64,000 bases of DNA from SYOC01 sp964441775 (GTDB lineage: Bacteria; Desulfobacterota; Binatia; Bin18). Under the pieces are notes generated by a model. The model had not been told where the DNA came from, did not search any database, and saw only the letters and a list, made by a program, of their open reading frames with translations. Numbering within the stretch: the first letter of the stretch is position 1; every line of letters begins with the position of its first letter. The DNA is taken from the NCBI GenBank assembly GCA_964441775.1, contig CAYTVL010000020.1, positions 1-64,000 of the forward strand, written 5' to 3'. This document shows positions 42,903 to 50,997 of the stretch, one piece after another. Both the position numbers and the translations under genes were made by a program.

Positions 42903-43793
42903 ATGGCGATGAAGGACATCAAAGTGGCATACGGTATCGACGTTGATGCGGTGGGTGGATGGCTCGGTTCATATGGCGGAGAGGATTCGCCGGACGATAT
43001 CTCGCGTGGGCTGTTCGCCGGTGAAGTCGGCGTGCCACGCTTGTTGAAACTGTTTGACAAATATCAGTTGAAAACTTCCTGGTTCATTCCTGGACACTCG
43101 ATTGAAACCTTTCCGGAACAGACCCAGATGATCGTTGCCGCCGGCCACGAGGTTGGCGCTCACGGGTATTCACACGAGAACCCTATCGCGATGACGCCAC
43201 AACAGGAAGAAGAAGTACTGGTGAAGACTATCAACCTTATCGCTCAGGTGTCTGGGCGGCGACCAGTCGGCTACGTCGCGCCCTGGTGGGAGTTTTCGCC
43301 TATCACGAATGAGTTGTTACTCAAGCATGGCTTCACCTACGATCACAGCCTCATGCACGATGACTTTCATCCCTACTATGTCCGCGTCGGCGACCGGTGG
43401 ACAAAAATTGACTACAGCAAACCCGCCTCGCAGTGGATGCACCCCCTCGTGCGCGGTCGGGAGACGGACCTCATCGAGCTCCCGGCGAACTGGTATCTCG
43501 ACGATCTGCCGCCAATGATGTTCATCAAGAAAGCTCCCAACAGTCACGGCTTCGTGAACCCTCGTGATATTGAGCAACTGTGGCGAGATCAGTTCGATTG
43601 GGTCTACCGAGAGTATGATTACGCTGTATTTACTATGACCATTCATCCAGATGTAAGCGGTCGCCCCCAGGTGCTCTTGATGCATGAACGCTTAATCGAA
43701 TATTTCAACGGCCATGCGGGCGTGCACTGGGGCACGTTTGCCGAGATTGCCGCTGACTTCGCGCAACGCCAACCTCGGGCGCGAGAAGCGTGA
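42903..43793 (+). CDS. Polysaccharide deacetylase family protein (PuuE-like)
   Basis: A 296-residue NodB-fold protein from the ATG at 42903 (AGAGGAGTTGC ribosome site; frame opens at 42843). The active-site Asp is in AYGIDVDAVGGW and the metal His pair in EVGAHGYSHENP. The later IHPDVSGRP resembles the PuuE/allantoinase-like or chitin-deacetylase-like group, including the long central insert with WYLDDLPPM. Substrates range from N-acetyl sugars to allantoin-type amides. No partner gene is evident; it is separate from the FKBP gene by about 100 bp. Confidence 0.9.
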   Translation: MAMKDIKVAYGIDVDAVGGWLGSYGGEDSPDDISRGLFAGEVGVPRLLKLFDKYQLKTSWFIPGHSIETFPEQTQMIVAAGHEVGAHGYSHENPIAMTPQQEEEVLVKTINLIAQVSGRRPVGYVAPWWEFSPITNELLLKHGFTYDHSLMHDDFHPYYVRVGDRWTKIDYSKPASQWMHPLVRGRETDLIELPANWYLDDLPPMMFIKKAPNSHGFVNPRDIEQLWRDQFDWVYREYDYAVFTMTIHPDVSGRPQVLLMHERLIEYFNGHAGVHWGTFAEIAADFAQRQPRAREA

Positions 43794-43875
43794 TCGTTTC
43801 GTGTTCCACGGCCCACTCAAAAAGCTTTGTCCGGAACACATGGTCGGGACCGGGCAACCGGCGGAGGAAATGCTG

Positions 43876-43894
43876 GATTGCAAGTCCTGACCCC
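43876..43894 (+). repeat. Copy of a short dispersed repeat
   Basis: GATTGCAAGTCCTGACCCC closely resembles GATTGCCAGACCTGACCC at 54124-54141 and the inverted end at 54058-54076. It lies in the 179-bp gap between the deacetylase gene and the convergent dioxygenase gene. It is probably a remnant of the same small repeat family. Confidence 0.5.
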
Positions 43895-43972
43895 TTTCAG
43901 CTTTTCTAGTTTGTCTCGCGACGAGGCCCGAAAACAATAAAATCCCCGTAGTCTCCGCTCCTCTGCAGCAGG

Positions 43973-44809
43973 TTAGAACGGTTTATCTCCATTAATGGTC
44001 ACACGCTCCATCCGTCGATACGCGCCGAGGTTGTCCGCTACCACGCGATGTTGCGTACAGCGATTATCCCACAGGGCGACGGAGTTCATCCGCCAGCGGA
44101 ACCGGCAAGTGAAATCAGGAGACTCGATATGGCGATACAAGAAGCCGAGCAGCGCCGCACTCTCGGCGGGCTTCATACCTTTGATCGAGTCGGTAAACGC
44201 CGAATTGACAAACAGCGCCTTGCGCCCAGTCTCGGGGTGCGTGCGCACGATCGGATGTTCCGCCGACACGACCTGCTCGGCGCGCTTACCGCCAATGTGG
44301 TCAGTCTTATAATTATCGCGTGAAAAAGTGCGCGACGTGTCATGGATAGCAATTAACCCTGACAACAGACGCTGCATGGTGTCGGACAACGCCTCATACG
44401 CGGCATACATGCTCGCCCACATGGTGTCGCCGCCAAACTCCGGAGCGGCGGCGCAGCGGAGCACCGAGCCTAGCGGCGGCCTGTCCTCGAACGTCACATC
44501 GGAGTGCCATGCCTCAGCCACGAAGGGATGTTTGTCATCGCTTTCCAGAACGACAAATTCCGGGTGCCCTTCATTTTTAAGCGGTTGCAAAAAGGGATGC
44601 ACATGCAGCGCGCCAAAGCGGCGTCCGAAGGCTTTGTGCTGGTCGCGTGTAATTTCTTGCTCACGGAAAAAGATTACTTGATGTTGAAGAAACGCCGCGC
44701 GGACCTCGGCAAATTCAGCGTCGTTGAGAGTGCCGAGCTGCGCGCCGGTAATCTCCGCGCCAAGTGCGCCGGCGAGAGGGGTCACGATAATATGTTGGGA
44801 CGTCGCCAT
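43973..44809 (-). CDS. TauD/TfdA-family Fe(II)/2-oxoglutarate dioxygenase (copy 2, TetR-controlled)
   Basis: A 278-residue dioxygenase collinear with the copy at 38634 (about 44 differences by eye, 84% identical). The iron ligands are in AEAWHSDVTF and TQHRVVADN, with the 2-oxoglutarate Arg in AYRRMERV. The N-terminal 45 residues diverge most; the core is nearly invariant. Its promoter at 44858-44886 contains a perfect operator, and the neighbouring TetR gene has the same operator, so this copy is inducible. The substrate is unknown; a TauD paralogue with its own TetR repressor suggests a specific xenobiotic or natural-product inducer. Confidence 0.95.
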   Translation of the reverse strand: MATSQHIIVTPLAGALGAEITGAQLGTLNDAEFAEVRAAFLQHQVIFFREQEITRDQHKAFGRRFGALHVHPFLQPLKNEGHPEFVVLESDDKHPFVAEAWHSDVTFEDRPPLGSVLRCAAAPEFGGDTMWASMYAAYEALSDTMQRLLSGLIAIHDTSRTFSRDNYKTDHIGGKRAEQVVSAEHPIVRTHPETGRKALFVNSAFTDSIKGMKPAESAALLGFLYRHIESPDFTCRFRWRMNSVALWDNRCTQHRVVADNLGAYRRMERVTINGDKPF

Positions 44810-44834
44810 ACGAATCTCCTTTTTCGTAAAAGTG

Positions 44835-44848
44835 TCACCAAACGGTTA
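44835..44848. promoter_or_regulatory. Degenerate TetR operator
   Basis: TCACCAAACGGTTA matches 11 of 14 bases of the operator TAACCAATTGGTTA. It lies 13 bp from the perfect copy, downstream of the dioxygenase promoter, where binding could also block transcription. Confidence 0.5.
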
Positions 44849-44857
44849 CAAGGCGCG

Positions 44858-44886
44858 ACTATAACCAATTGGTTACAATTAGTCAA
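44858..44886 (-). promoter_or_regulatory. Dioxygenase promoter with TetR operator in spacer
   Basis: On the minus strand TTGACT (44886-44881) and TATAGT (44863-44858) are spaced by exactly 17 bp, a near-consensus sigma-70 promoter. The spacer contains the 14-bp palindrome TAACCAATTGGTTA (44862-44875). The same palindrome is in the tetR promoter, so TetR binding should repress both genes. Confidence 0.88.
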
Positions 44887-44903
44887 GCGCGGCGCGCGCT
44901 CTG

Positions 44904-45611
44904 TCAGTGGGAAAGTGCGAACATGTCCTGGAGCATCTGTATGACTTGCTCGCGCACCTTGTGGCGATCTTCCGCATCGAGCCCGGTAGCGATTAGCAAG
45001 AACGGCTCAAAGAGCAGCCACCCCATGCTCAGCGCGCTGATTGCTCCCACCACAATCCGGGCGTCCACCGGCCCCAGAGGAAGCGCGTGTTGCTGTTGCG
45101 CATGCGGCTGTTGTTGCTCAGCCTGGAGTAGTTCAATCATCCGTCGCACGTTGGGAAAGTCGCGTTGCAGCGTGCGTGGATTCTCGTTATCGAGGATCGC
45201 TCGTGCAAGCACGCGCCAATAGTCCTCGTGCTCGGCGACGAACTTGAAGCGCTCTCGGAGGCTGGCGCGGCTATCGGCGATCTCGTTCGTAGCGACGGCG
45301 ATTTCCTCGACCGCTCGTTCGAGCACCGCACGCAGCACGTCGTGCTTGGCGCCAAAATGCCGGTGCACCAAGGCATGGTTGACACGAGCCGCCGCCGCAA
45401 TATCTCGCACCGAGACGGAAGCAGGGCCGCGGGTGGCGAACAGTTTCGTTGCTGCGTCAAGCACCGCCGCCATAATCGCCTCGCGCCCTCGTGGGCGATG
45501 GTTCTGGTCAGCTCCGTTAGTCGACTTCACGCTCTTTTGCGGTTTTCCACGCCCGCGCGCCTGCACAGTACTCTGCCTACGTTGAGGCGGGGCGCTTATC
45601 GATTCCCTCAT
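44904..45611 (-). CDS. TetR family transcriptional regulator
   Basis: A 235-residue repressor. The frame opens at a TTG at 45650, but ATG 45611 has a GAAGAGGAATC leader and leaves the promoter and operator upstream. A long, basic, probably disordered leader precedes the HTH (IMAAVLDAATKLFATRGPAS, VSVRDIAAAARVNHALVHRHFGAKHDVLRAV). The rest is an all-helical ligand-binding domain with a Gln/His-rich stretch (EQQQPHAQQQHA). The identical palindromes in its own and the dioxygenase promoter show its likely targets. The inducer is presumably a dioxygenase substrate. Confidence 0.93.
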   Translation of the reverse strand: MRESISAPPQRRQSTVQARGRGKPQKSVKSTNGADQNHRPRGREAIMAAVLDAATKLFATRGPASVSVRDIAAAARVNHALVHRHFGAKHDVLRAVLERAVEEIAVATNEIADSRASLRERFKFVAEHEDYWRVLARAILDNENPRTLQRDFPNVRRMIELLQAEQQQPHAQQQHALPLGPVDARIVVGAISALSMGWLLFEPFLLIATGLDAEDRHKVREQVIQMLQDMFALSH

Positions 45612-45650
45612 TCTCTGATTCCTCTTCAGCCGTCGGTTCACTCTTGACAA

Positions 45651-45678
45651 ATTATAACCAATTGGTTACGGAGAGCAA
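45651..45678 (-). promoter_or_regulatory. tetR promoter with overlapping operator (autoregulation)
   Basis: On the minus strand TTGCTC (45678-45673) is followed after 16 bp by a perfect TATAAT (45656-45651). The operator TAACCAATTGGTTA (45655-45668) covers the spacer and the edge of the -10. The two full operators share 17 bases, TATAACCAATTGGTTAC. TetR therefore probably represses itself. Effects on the plus-strand parvulin gene starting at 45735 are possible. Confidence 0.85.
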
Positions 45679-45734
45679 TGTCGTCGATGGGTTATGGTTG
45701 CTATTGTCAAAAGGAGAGGCTCTGAGGTGCGAAG

Positions 45735-46658
45735 ATGGCGACAAAAGTGAGTTGGGCGCAAACGAAAGAGCGGGTATCCATGTTCTTGGGCGCAGGCGTA
45801 ACGGTCGGCATCCTCTTGGCTGTGGCCGGGGCGCTCGCGCCCACTGGCGGTGATTTTTCGAGGAATATCGTTGCTCGGGTCAACGGCAAGGCGATTACTG
45901 TACATGATGTAGAACTTGTGCTGCAGCGGCTCAATCACTCTGGTTCGGCTACCCCAGAAGAGCGGCGCGAAGCGCTACAGCGCCTCATCGACCAAGAGCT
46001 GCTCGTGCAGCGGGGGGTCGAGATCGGGCTCCTAGAGTCCGACCGCACCGTACGGAAGGCGCTTGTGATGGCGATGATCGACGCCATTGTCGCAGACGTC
46101 GTTGCGCAGGAGCCGACGGAAGAGGAGCTGCGCGCTTTCTACAATTCTCATGCCGCTGTCTTCACCCTGCCGGCTCGGGTGCACGTCCAGCAGATTTATT
46201 GTAGTGGGAGTGGCGATCTTGCCCGCGCGCGCACGCAAGCAGAGCAAGCGTCCGCTGCGCTGGCCCGCGGGGACAGTTTCCAGGAGGTCCGCGCCCAGTA
46301 TAGCGATGTGGAAAGTATTCCGCTTCCCACTACCCTCGCGCCGCCACAAGTGTTGCGTCGCTCTCTTGGTCCGACGCTCGCCGACGCGATCCTCCTTTTG
46401 CAAGAAGGAGAAAGTTCTTCCCCGCTACAGTCGTCAGCAGGCTACCACATTCTGCATCTCATAGACCGACAGCCAGAACAGGTCCAGCCCTATGAGACAG
46501 TTAAACAGGAAGTGAGAGCGGAGTACTTCCATCGCAAACGGGACGCAGCGCTACAAGCCTATCTTGATCGTTCCCGCCGTGAGGCCGTGATGGTGTTGTC
46601 GCCGCACGCCCCGCGACCAGATGAAGGTAGACAAGAAGAATCCAGTGAAAGACCGTGA
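45735..46658 (+). CDS. Peptidyl-prolyl isomerase of the parvulin (PpiC/SurA) type
   Basis: A 307-residue, membrane-anchored parvulin. A helix at about 15-38 (MFLGAGVTVGILLAVAGALA) is followed by a SurA_N-like part (VARVNGKAITVHDVELVLQRL, LQRLIDQELLVQRGVE). The rotamase domain is at about 145-250 (ARVHVQQIYCSGSGD, SSAGYHILHLIDRQPEQ). It probably assists folding of an exported protein. It is the first gene of an operon with DUF3604, a truncated relative and HupE/UreJ, and so may serve the DUF3604 protein. The start has AGGTGCGAAG just upstream. Confidence 0.9.
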   Translation: MATKVSWAQTKERVSMFLGAGVTVGILLAVAGALAPTGGDFSRNIVARVNGKAITVHDVELVLQRLNHSGSATPEERREALQRLIDQELLVQRGVEIGLLESDRTVRKALVMAMIDAIVADVVAQEPTEEELRAFYNSHAAVFTLPARVHVQQIYCSGSGDLARARTQAEQASAALARGDSFQEVRAQYSDVESIPLPTTLAPPQVLRRSLGPTLADAILLLQEGESSSPLQSSAGYHILHLIDRQPEQVQPYETVKQEVRAEYFHRKRDAALQAYLDRSRREAVMVLSPHAPRPDEGRQEESSERP

Positions 46659-46718
46659 CTGGAGGCGCGCCTGGAGAGTGATTTGATGTCAAGACGCCAG
46701 AATAGGAGGGGAACGCGT

Positions 46719-49028
46719 ATGGGTCAGCAAAGTCTGGTGGCGAGAGCTGCGGCTCTCTTGTCTATGGTAGTGGGAATTCTAAGCTCTGTTGCTATTTTGG
46801 GGGCCGCAGAGACAGACGCGGACCGCACGCGTCCAGGCTATATTCCAGACCCTCAAGGGTATTGGCAAGGCGACCCCTTCGCCCCTGGAAAGGTGGGTCA
46901 GACTCGCGCCCCGCAGGCGTCGGTGGACGCACGGGGTGAGCAGCAGCTCAGCGCCAAGCGGAGCCTCGATGTTAACAATCCCAAGCAGATCTTATTTGGC
47001 GACATGCATGTGCATTCGACCTATTCGGTGGACGCCTTCCGCTTTAGCTTGCCGCTGATGCAGGGCTCGCGCGGGGCCTATCCTCCGGCTGACGCTTGCG
47101 ACTACGCTCGCTATATTTCCCAACTGGATTTCTACTGGATCACCGATCATGCGGAGGCGTACACCCCGCAGCACTGGAAGGACTCGGTTGAGGCGATTCG
47201 TCAGTGCAATGCCGTGGCGGGCGATCCCCAGAACCCCGATCTTGTCGCCTTCGTTGGTTGGGAATGGACGCAGATGGGCACGACGGCCAAGGATCACTAC
47301 GGCCACCATAACGTTTTTTTTCGCGATACGGACTCGGAGAAGATTCCCTCACGCCCCATCGGCGCAGCGGGTTCGGCCACGGACGCCTTGCGCGGCCAAT
47401 TTGGTCGGCTCCCAGCCAGAATCAAGGATGTCGACATTCTCAATCGTTCTTACTATGAAGCCTTTGACCGTTTCGTGGGCGAAATGGGCTCTACGCCGAA
47501 CTGCACACAGGGCGTCAATACGCGAGAACTGCCCCAGGACTGCTTCGAGACGGCCGCAGACCCGGCGGAGTTGTTCAAGAAGCTCGACGAATGGGGCTTC
47601 GACACCATGGTGATTCCGCACGGCAGCACCTGGGGGATCTACACGCCGCCGGATTCTTCGTGGGATATGCAGTTAGTCAAAAAACAACATGATTCTGAAA
47701 AGATGAATCTCATTGAGGTCTACTCTGGCCACGGCAATTCGGAGAACTACAGGGATTTCCGCACACGCGTGCGCGACGCGGACGGAAAGTTCGTTTGTCC
47801 CGAGCCGCAGGCCAACTATTTACCAAGTTGTTGGCAAGCTGGGGAGATCATCCGCAAACGCTGCCAGGCTATTGGTCTGGAGGAGGCTGAATGCGACAAG
47901 CGCGCCGCCGAGGCCAGACAGAATTTTGTCAAAGTAGACAGTATAGCGGGATGGCTGACCGTGCCTGGTACGGAGGTGAAAGACTGGCTCGACGCGGGCC
48001 AGGCGCGTGATGTCTTTCTCCCGGCTTTTAACTACCAGCCCCTGAAGTCGGTCCAATACGGGTTGGCGATCCGCAACTTCGATGACCCCAAAGAGCCGTT
48101 GCGCTACAAGTGGGGGTTCATTTCGTCAAGCGACAATCATTCCGCACGCCCGGGGACTGGCTTCAAGCAGTACGATCGCAAGTGGGCCACCGAGGCGTTT
48201 GGCGAGCGCGATGAATATTGGCATACACTCTTATACGGCAAGAAGGCCTATCCGGCGGCGCGGTCGGTCTCGGTCGAAAACCTCCCGCTCGGCCTTGGTA
48301 CGACTGAGTTCGAGCGCATCTCCTCGTTCTGGAACCTGGGTGGTCTGGCGGCGGTGCACGCCACGGGGCGCAACCGCGAGGCGATCTGGGATGCCTTGAA
48401 GCACAGGGAAGCCTATGGCACCAGCGGAGTCCGTATCCTGTTATGGTTTGATCTGTTGAACGGCAAAGGGAAAGATGGCAAGGATGTGGTCATTCCCATG
48501 GGCGGAGAGACCACCATGAACCAGGCTCCACAATTCCGAGTGCATGCCGCCGGTTCCTTGAAACAACTGCCTGGTTGTTCAGACTGGGTCAAGCAGGCGT
48601 TGTCCGTCAAGCACCTACAGAAGCTGGCCTCGGGCGAGTGTTACAACCCGTCGGACGAGCGCTATTATATCGACCGCATTGAGGTGGTGCGCATCCGTCC
48701 GCAGCAGCACAAAGACGAACCCGTGAAAGAACTGATTGAGGATCACTGGAAAGTGTTCAAGTGCGAGCGCAACCGGGCGGGATGTAGCGTCGAGTTCAGC
48801 GATCCCGACTTCTCCCGTGATACCGTCTATTATGTGCGCGCCATTCAAGAGGACACGCCAACAGTCAATGGCAAGAACCTGCGGACCACGTTCGACGAAA
48901 AGGGCAATGCACTGGAGGTGACGCCGTGTTACGGGGACTATCGGACCGAGGAGACCGATAACTGCTTGGGTATGGTCGGTCATCGAGCATGGTCCTCGCC
49001 GATCTACGTAGACTATGCAGGGAAATGA
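46719..49028 (+). CDS. DUF3604 protein (PHP-like metal hydrolase)
   Basis: A 769-residue exported protein. The frame opens at 46683, but ATG 46719 follows AGGAGGGGAACGCG and starts a good signal peptide. Metal-type motifs recall PHP hydrolases: FGDMHVHSTYS (His97, His99), YWITDHAEA, FVGWEWTQM, IPHGSTW, EVYSGHGNSENY and ISSSDNHSARPGTG. DUF3604 is widespread in marine and soil bacteria with no assigned substrate. Its genes here are bracketed by two parvulin-type genes and followed by HupE/UreJ, an arrangement I recall from other environmental bacteria. Periplasmic location is indicated by the signal. Confidence 0.92.
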   Translation: MGQQSLVARAAALLSMVVGILSSVAILGAAETDADRTRPGYIPDPQGYWQGDPFAPGKVGQTRAPQASVDARGEQQLSAKRSLDVNNPKQILFGDMHVHSTYSVDAFRFSLPLMQGSRGAYPPADACDYARYISQLDFYWITDHAEAYTPQHWKDSVEAIRQCNAVAGDPQNPDLVAFVGWEWTQMGTTAKDHYGHHNVFFRDTDSEKIPSRPIGAAGSATDALRGQFGRLPARIKDVDILNRSYYEAFDRFVGEMGSTPNCTQGVNTRELPQDCFETAADPAELFKKLDEWGFDTMVIPHGSTWGIYTPPDSSWDMQLVKKQHDSEKMNLIEVYSGHGNSENYRDFRTRVRDADGKFVCPEPQANYLPSCWQAGEIIRKRCQAIGLEEAECDKRAAEARQNFVKVDSIAGWLTVPGTEVKDWLDAGQARDVFLPAFNYQPLKSVQYGLAIRNFDDPKEPLRYKWGFISSSDNHSARPGTGFKQYDRKWATEAFGERDEYWHTLLYGKKAYPAARSVSVENLPLGLGTTEFERISSFWNLGGLAAVHATGRNREAIWDALKHREAYGTSGVRILLWFDLLNGKGKDGKDVVIPMGGETTMNQAPQFRVHAAGSLKQLPGCSDWVKQALSVKHLQKLASGECYNPSDERYYIDRIEVVRIRPQQHKDEPVKELIEDHWKVFKCERNRAGCSVEFSDPDFSRDTVYYVRAIQEDTPTVNGKNLRTTFDEKGNALEVTPCYGDYRTEETDNCLGMVGHRAWSSPIYVDYAGK

Positions 49029-49031
49029 ACG

Positions 49032-49658
49032 ATGATGAGCGGGCAAGCCAATCGATCTGCGCTTTTGCTACTAGCTATGGGGAGCGTCGTTGGGGTGATT
49101 CTGGGAGTCGTTGCGGCGTTTCATGGGGGCGACTCTTCCTCTAGCCTGCTGCCGGACGACGCCATCGCTTTAGTGAACGGTCGACCTATCACGACCGAAG
49201 ATTATACTCGTGCGGTGGCGCTATTAGCGAGCGATAAACGCAGCGAGATCACCGAAGCTGACCGTGCGTACGTCTTGACCCGCCTGATTGAGGAAGAATT
49301 GCTTGTGCAGCGCGGCGTGGCCAGCGGTCTTGTAGACTCCGACCGTACGGTTCGCCAGGCGATCACCCAGGCGATGCTCGCTTCCATCGGGGCGGAGAGT
49401 GTGAGCGCACAACCGACGGAAGAGGCGCTCCGCAATTTTTACCTGGAGAACCCCTCGTTGTTCGCAGGCCTAGGCTCAGCGTTCGGCGGTCAGGGGGTAA
49501 CTGAAGAATCAACAGGAGAGCGGCCTGCGTTCGCGGAGGTCCAGGAGCAAGTTGAAGCCACGTATTTACAGCGCGCTCGAGGCGACGCCCTGCGGGAGTA
49601 TCTCCAGTGGCTGCGCGGCGAGGCGAAAATTGCTCTAGCACCAGAGGTGCGGCAATGA
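49032..49658 (+). CDS. SurA_N-like protein, parvulin relative lacking the rotamase domain
   Basis: A 208-residue membrane-anchored protein. The anchor (LLLLAMGSVVGVILGVVAAF) is followed by ALVNGRPITTEDYTRAVALL, then RLIEEELLVQRGVASGLVDSDRTVRQAITQAML. These are clearly homologous to the first parvulin in the operon (RVNGKAITVHDVELVL, LIDQELLVQRGVEIGLLESDRTVRKAL). The rotamase region is missing: after EALRNFYLENPSLF it passes to the C-terminal helix. It may be a chaperone partner rather than an enzyme. It starts 3 bp after the DUF3604 stop and overlaps the HupE gene by ATGA. Confidence 0.85.
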   Translation: MMSGQANRSALLLLAMGSVVGVILGVVAAFHGGDSSSSLLPDDAIALVNGRPITTEDYTRAVALLASDKRSEITEADRAYVLTRLIEEELLVQRGVASGLVDSDRTVRQAITQAMLASIGAESVSAQPTEEALRNFYLENPSLFAGLGSAFGGQGVTEESTGERPAFAEVQEQVEATYLQRARGDALREYLQWLRGEAKIALAPEVRQ

Positions 49659-50884
49659 GCCTGCGGAGCTGGATCGGGGTTGGACTGCTTACTCTGGTCG
49701 TGAGTTTCGTGCTTGCCGCCTCAGCGATTGCGCATACACGCAGTCAGTCGTTTTCTTCCTGGTACGTGCGGGACGGCGAGGTCCGACTGAACTTTAGCGT
49801 TCAAGCGCTGGAGGCGACGCGCCTCGGGTTGATCGAGGACGCTGCTCTCGCGCTAGACGAACTGTTAGTGAAGCACCTTGCCGCCCACATCGTCGTGCGA
49901 GCGGGGGGGGCGGTCTGTCGCACCGTGATCGGTCCGCTGGCGCGTACAGCTAGTGAAGGTTACCTGCGGGTAGAGTGGCAGTTTGCGTGCCCTACCACAG
50001 GGCCTATTGAGATCAACAATGACGCCTTCTTTGCTGTGGCGTCGTCTCACGTGCATTACGCGCGGGTCCGTATCGGGGACCGTCCTCCTGTCGAATACTT
50101 ATTTACCAATGTCGAGCGGCACCACGTTCTTGCGACTGGCGGGCAGATGGGGCCTGAATCTCGGGCAGCGTCTTTCCGGGCCTATATCGTGCTCGGGATC
50201 GAGCACATTCTCATTGGGATCGATCACCTTGCCTTCCTGCTTGCGCTCTTATTACCGTGTCGTCGCGTGCGAGAGGTCATCTTCATGGTCACGGGCTTCA
50301 CCCTTGGCCATAGCCTTACGTTGAGCCTTGCCGTGCTTGGCCTCGTCACGCCGAACGCGCCGGTGATTGAGGCGCTCATCGGCTTCACCATTGCGCTCGT
50401 TGCCGCTGAGAACGTCGGCGTGACAACTGGCGCAGGCCCCAAGATCGCACTTATTGCCGGTGCGGTGCTGACAACTTTGCTCCTTATGAAACTGTGGAGC
50501 CAGACTGGTCTCCCAGCGATCACATTGGCGGGCTTGGCCATATTCACGTTCTGTTATTTGCCGCTTGCGAACACCCCTGAGCAAGCGGCGCGGATGAGGC
50601 CGCTGCTCACCGTCCTCTTCGGGCTGATTCATGGCTTTGGCTTCGCCAGCGTCTTGATGAAGATCCGGCTACCCACGGACCGCTTGGTTCCCGCACTCCT
50701 TGGGTTCAACATTGGTGTAGAGTTTGGCCAGTTAGGCGTCGTCGTCGCGCTATGGGGTGTCGGGACTTTCGCCGTGCGGCGGTTCCCCGCTATCGATTCC
50801 CGGTTCGCGATTGATGCGGCCTCGGCGTCGCTCTGCGCGCTCGGCTTGTTCTGGTTCGTCGAGCGGATGTTTGTAGGAGGATGA
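49655..50884 (+). CDS. HupE/UreJ-family membrane protein
   Basis: A 409-residue protein from the ATG at 49655, overlapping the preceding stop. A signal peptide and a beta-rich periplasmic domain (about 25-180) precede a HupE/UreJ membrane domain of seven or so helices. Conserved His occur in GIEHILIGIDHLAFLLALL, GFTLGHSLTLSLAVLGL and GLIHGFGFASVL. HupE and UreJ proteins transport nickel; the long N-terminal domain marks the UreJ_2-like type, whose substrate is unknown. Here no urease or hydrogenase genes are present, so another metal or role tied to DUF3604 is likely. Confidence 0.9.
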   Translation: MSLRSWIGVGLLTLVVSFVLAASAIAHTRSQSFSSWYVRDGEVRLNFSVQALEATRLGLIEDAALALDELLVKHLAAHIVVRAGGAVCRTVIGPLARTASEGYLRVEWQFACPTTGPIEINNDAFFAVASSHVHYARVRIGDRPPVEYLFTNVERHHVLATGGQMGPESRAASFRAYIVLGIEHILIGIDHLAFLLALLLPCRRVREVIFMVTGFTLGHSLTLSLAVLGLVTPNAPVIEALIGFTIALVAAENVGVTTGAGPKIALIAGAVLTTLLLMKLWSQTGLPAITLAGLAIFTFCYLPLANTPEQAARMRPLLTVLFGLIHGFGFASVLMKIRLPTDRLVPALLGFNIGVEFGQLGVVVALWGVGTFAVRRFPAIDSRFAIDAASASLCALGLFWFVERMFVGG

Positions 50885-50997
50885 CCAATAGAACGCCACA
50901 CGAGTCAAGCGAGCAAGCGGGGAGTGAACTATTTGTTACATTTTGGTATTCGTGAATTCATGAAGCCTTTGTCCAGCCAGCGACCGAACTCCTGGCC

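Noticed and set aside
45644..45672. Plus-strand promoter for the parvulin gene overlapping the tetR operator
   Set aside because: TTGACA is perfect, but at 17 bp spacing the -10 is TACGGA, a poor match. I could not support it as a promoter, though TetR control of that operon remains possible.
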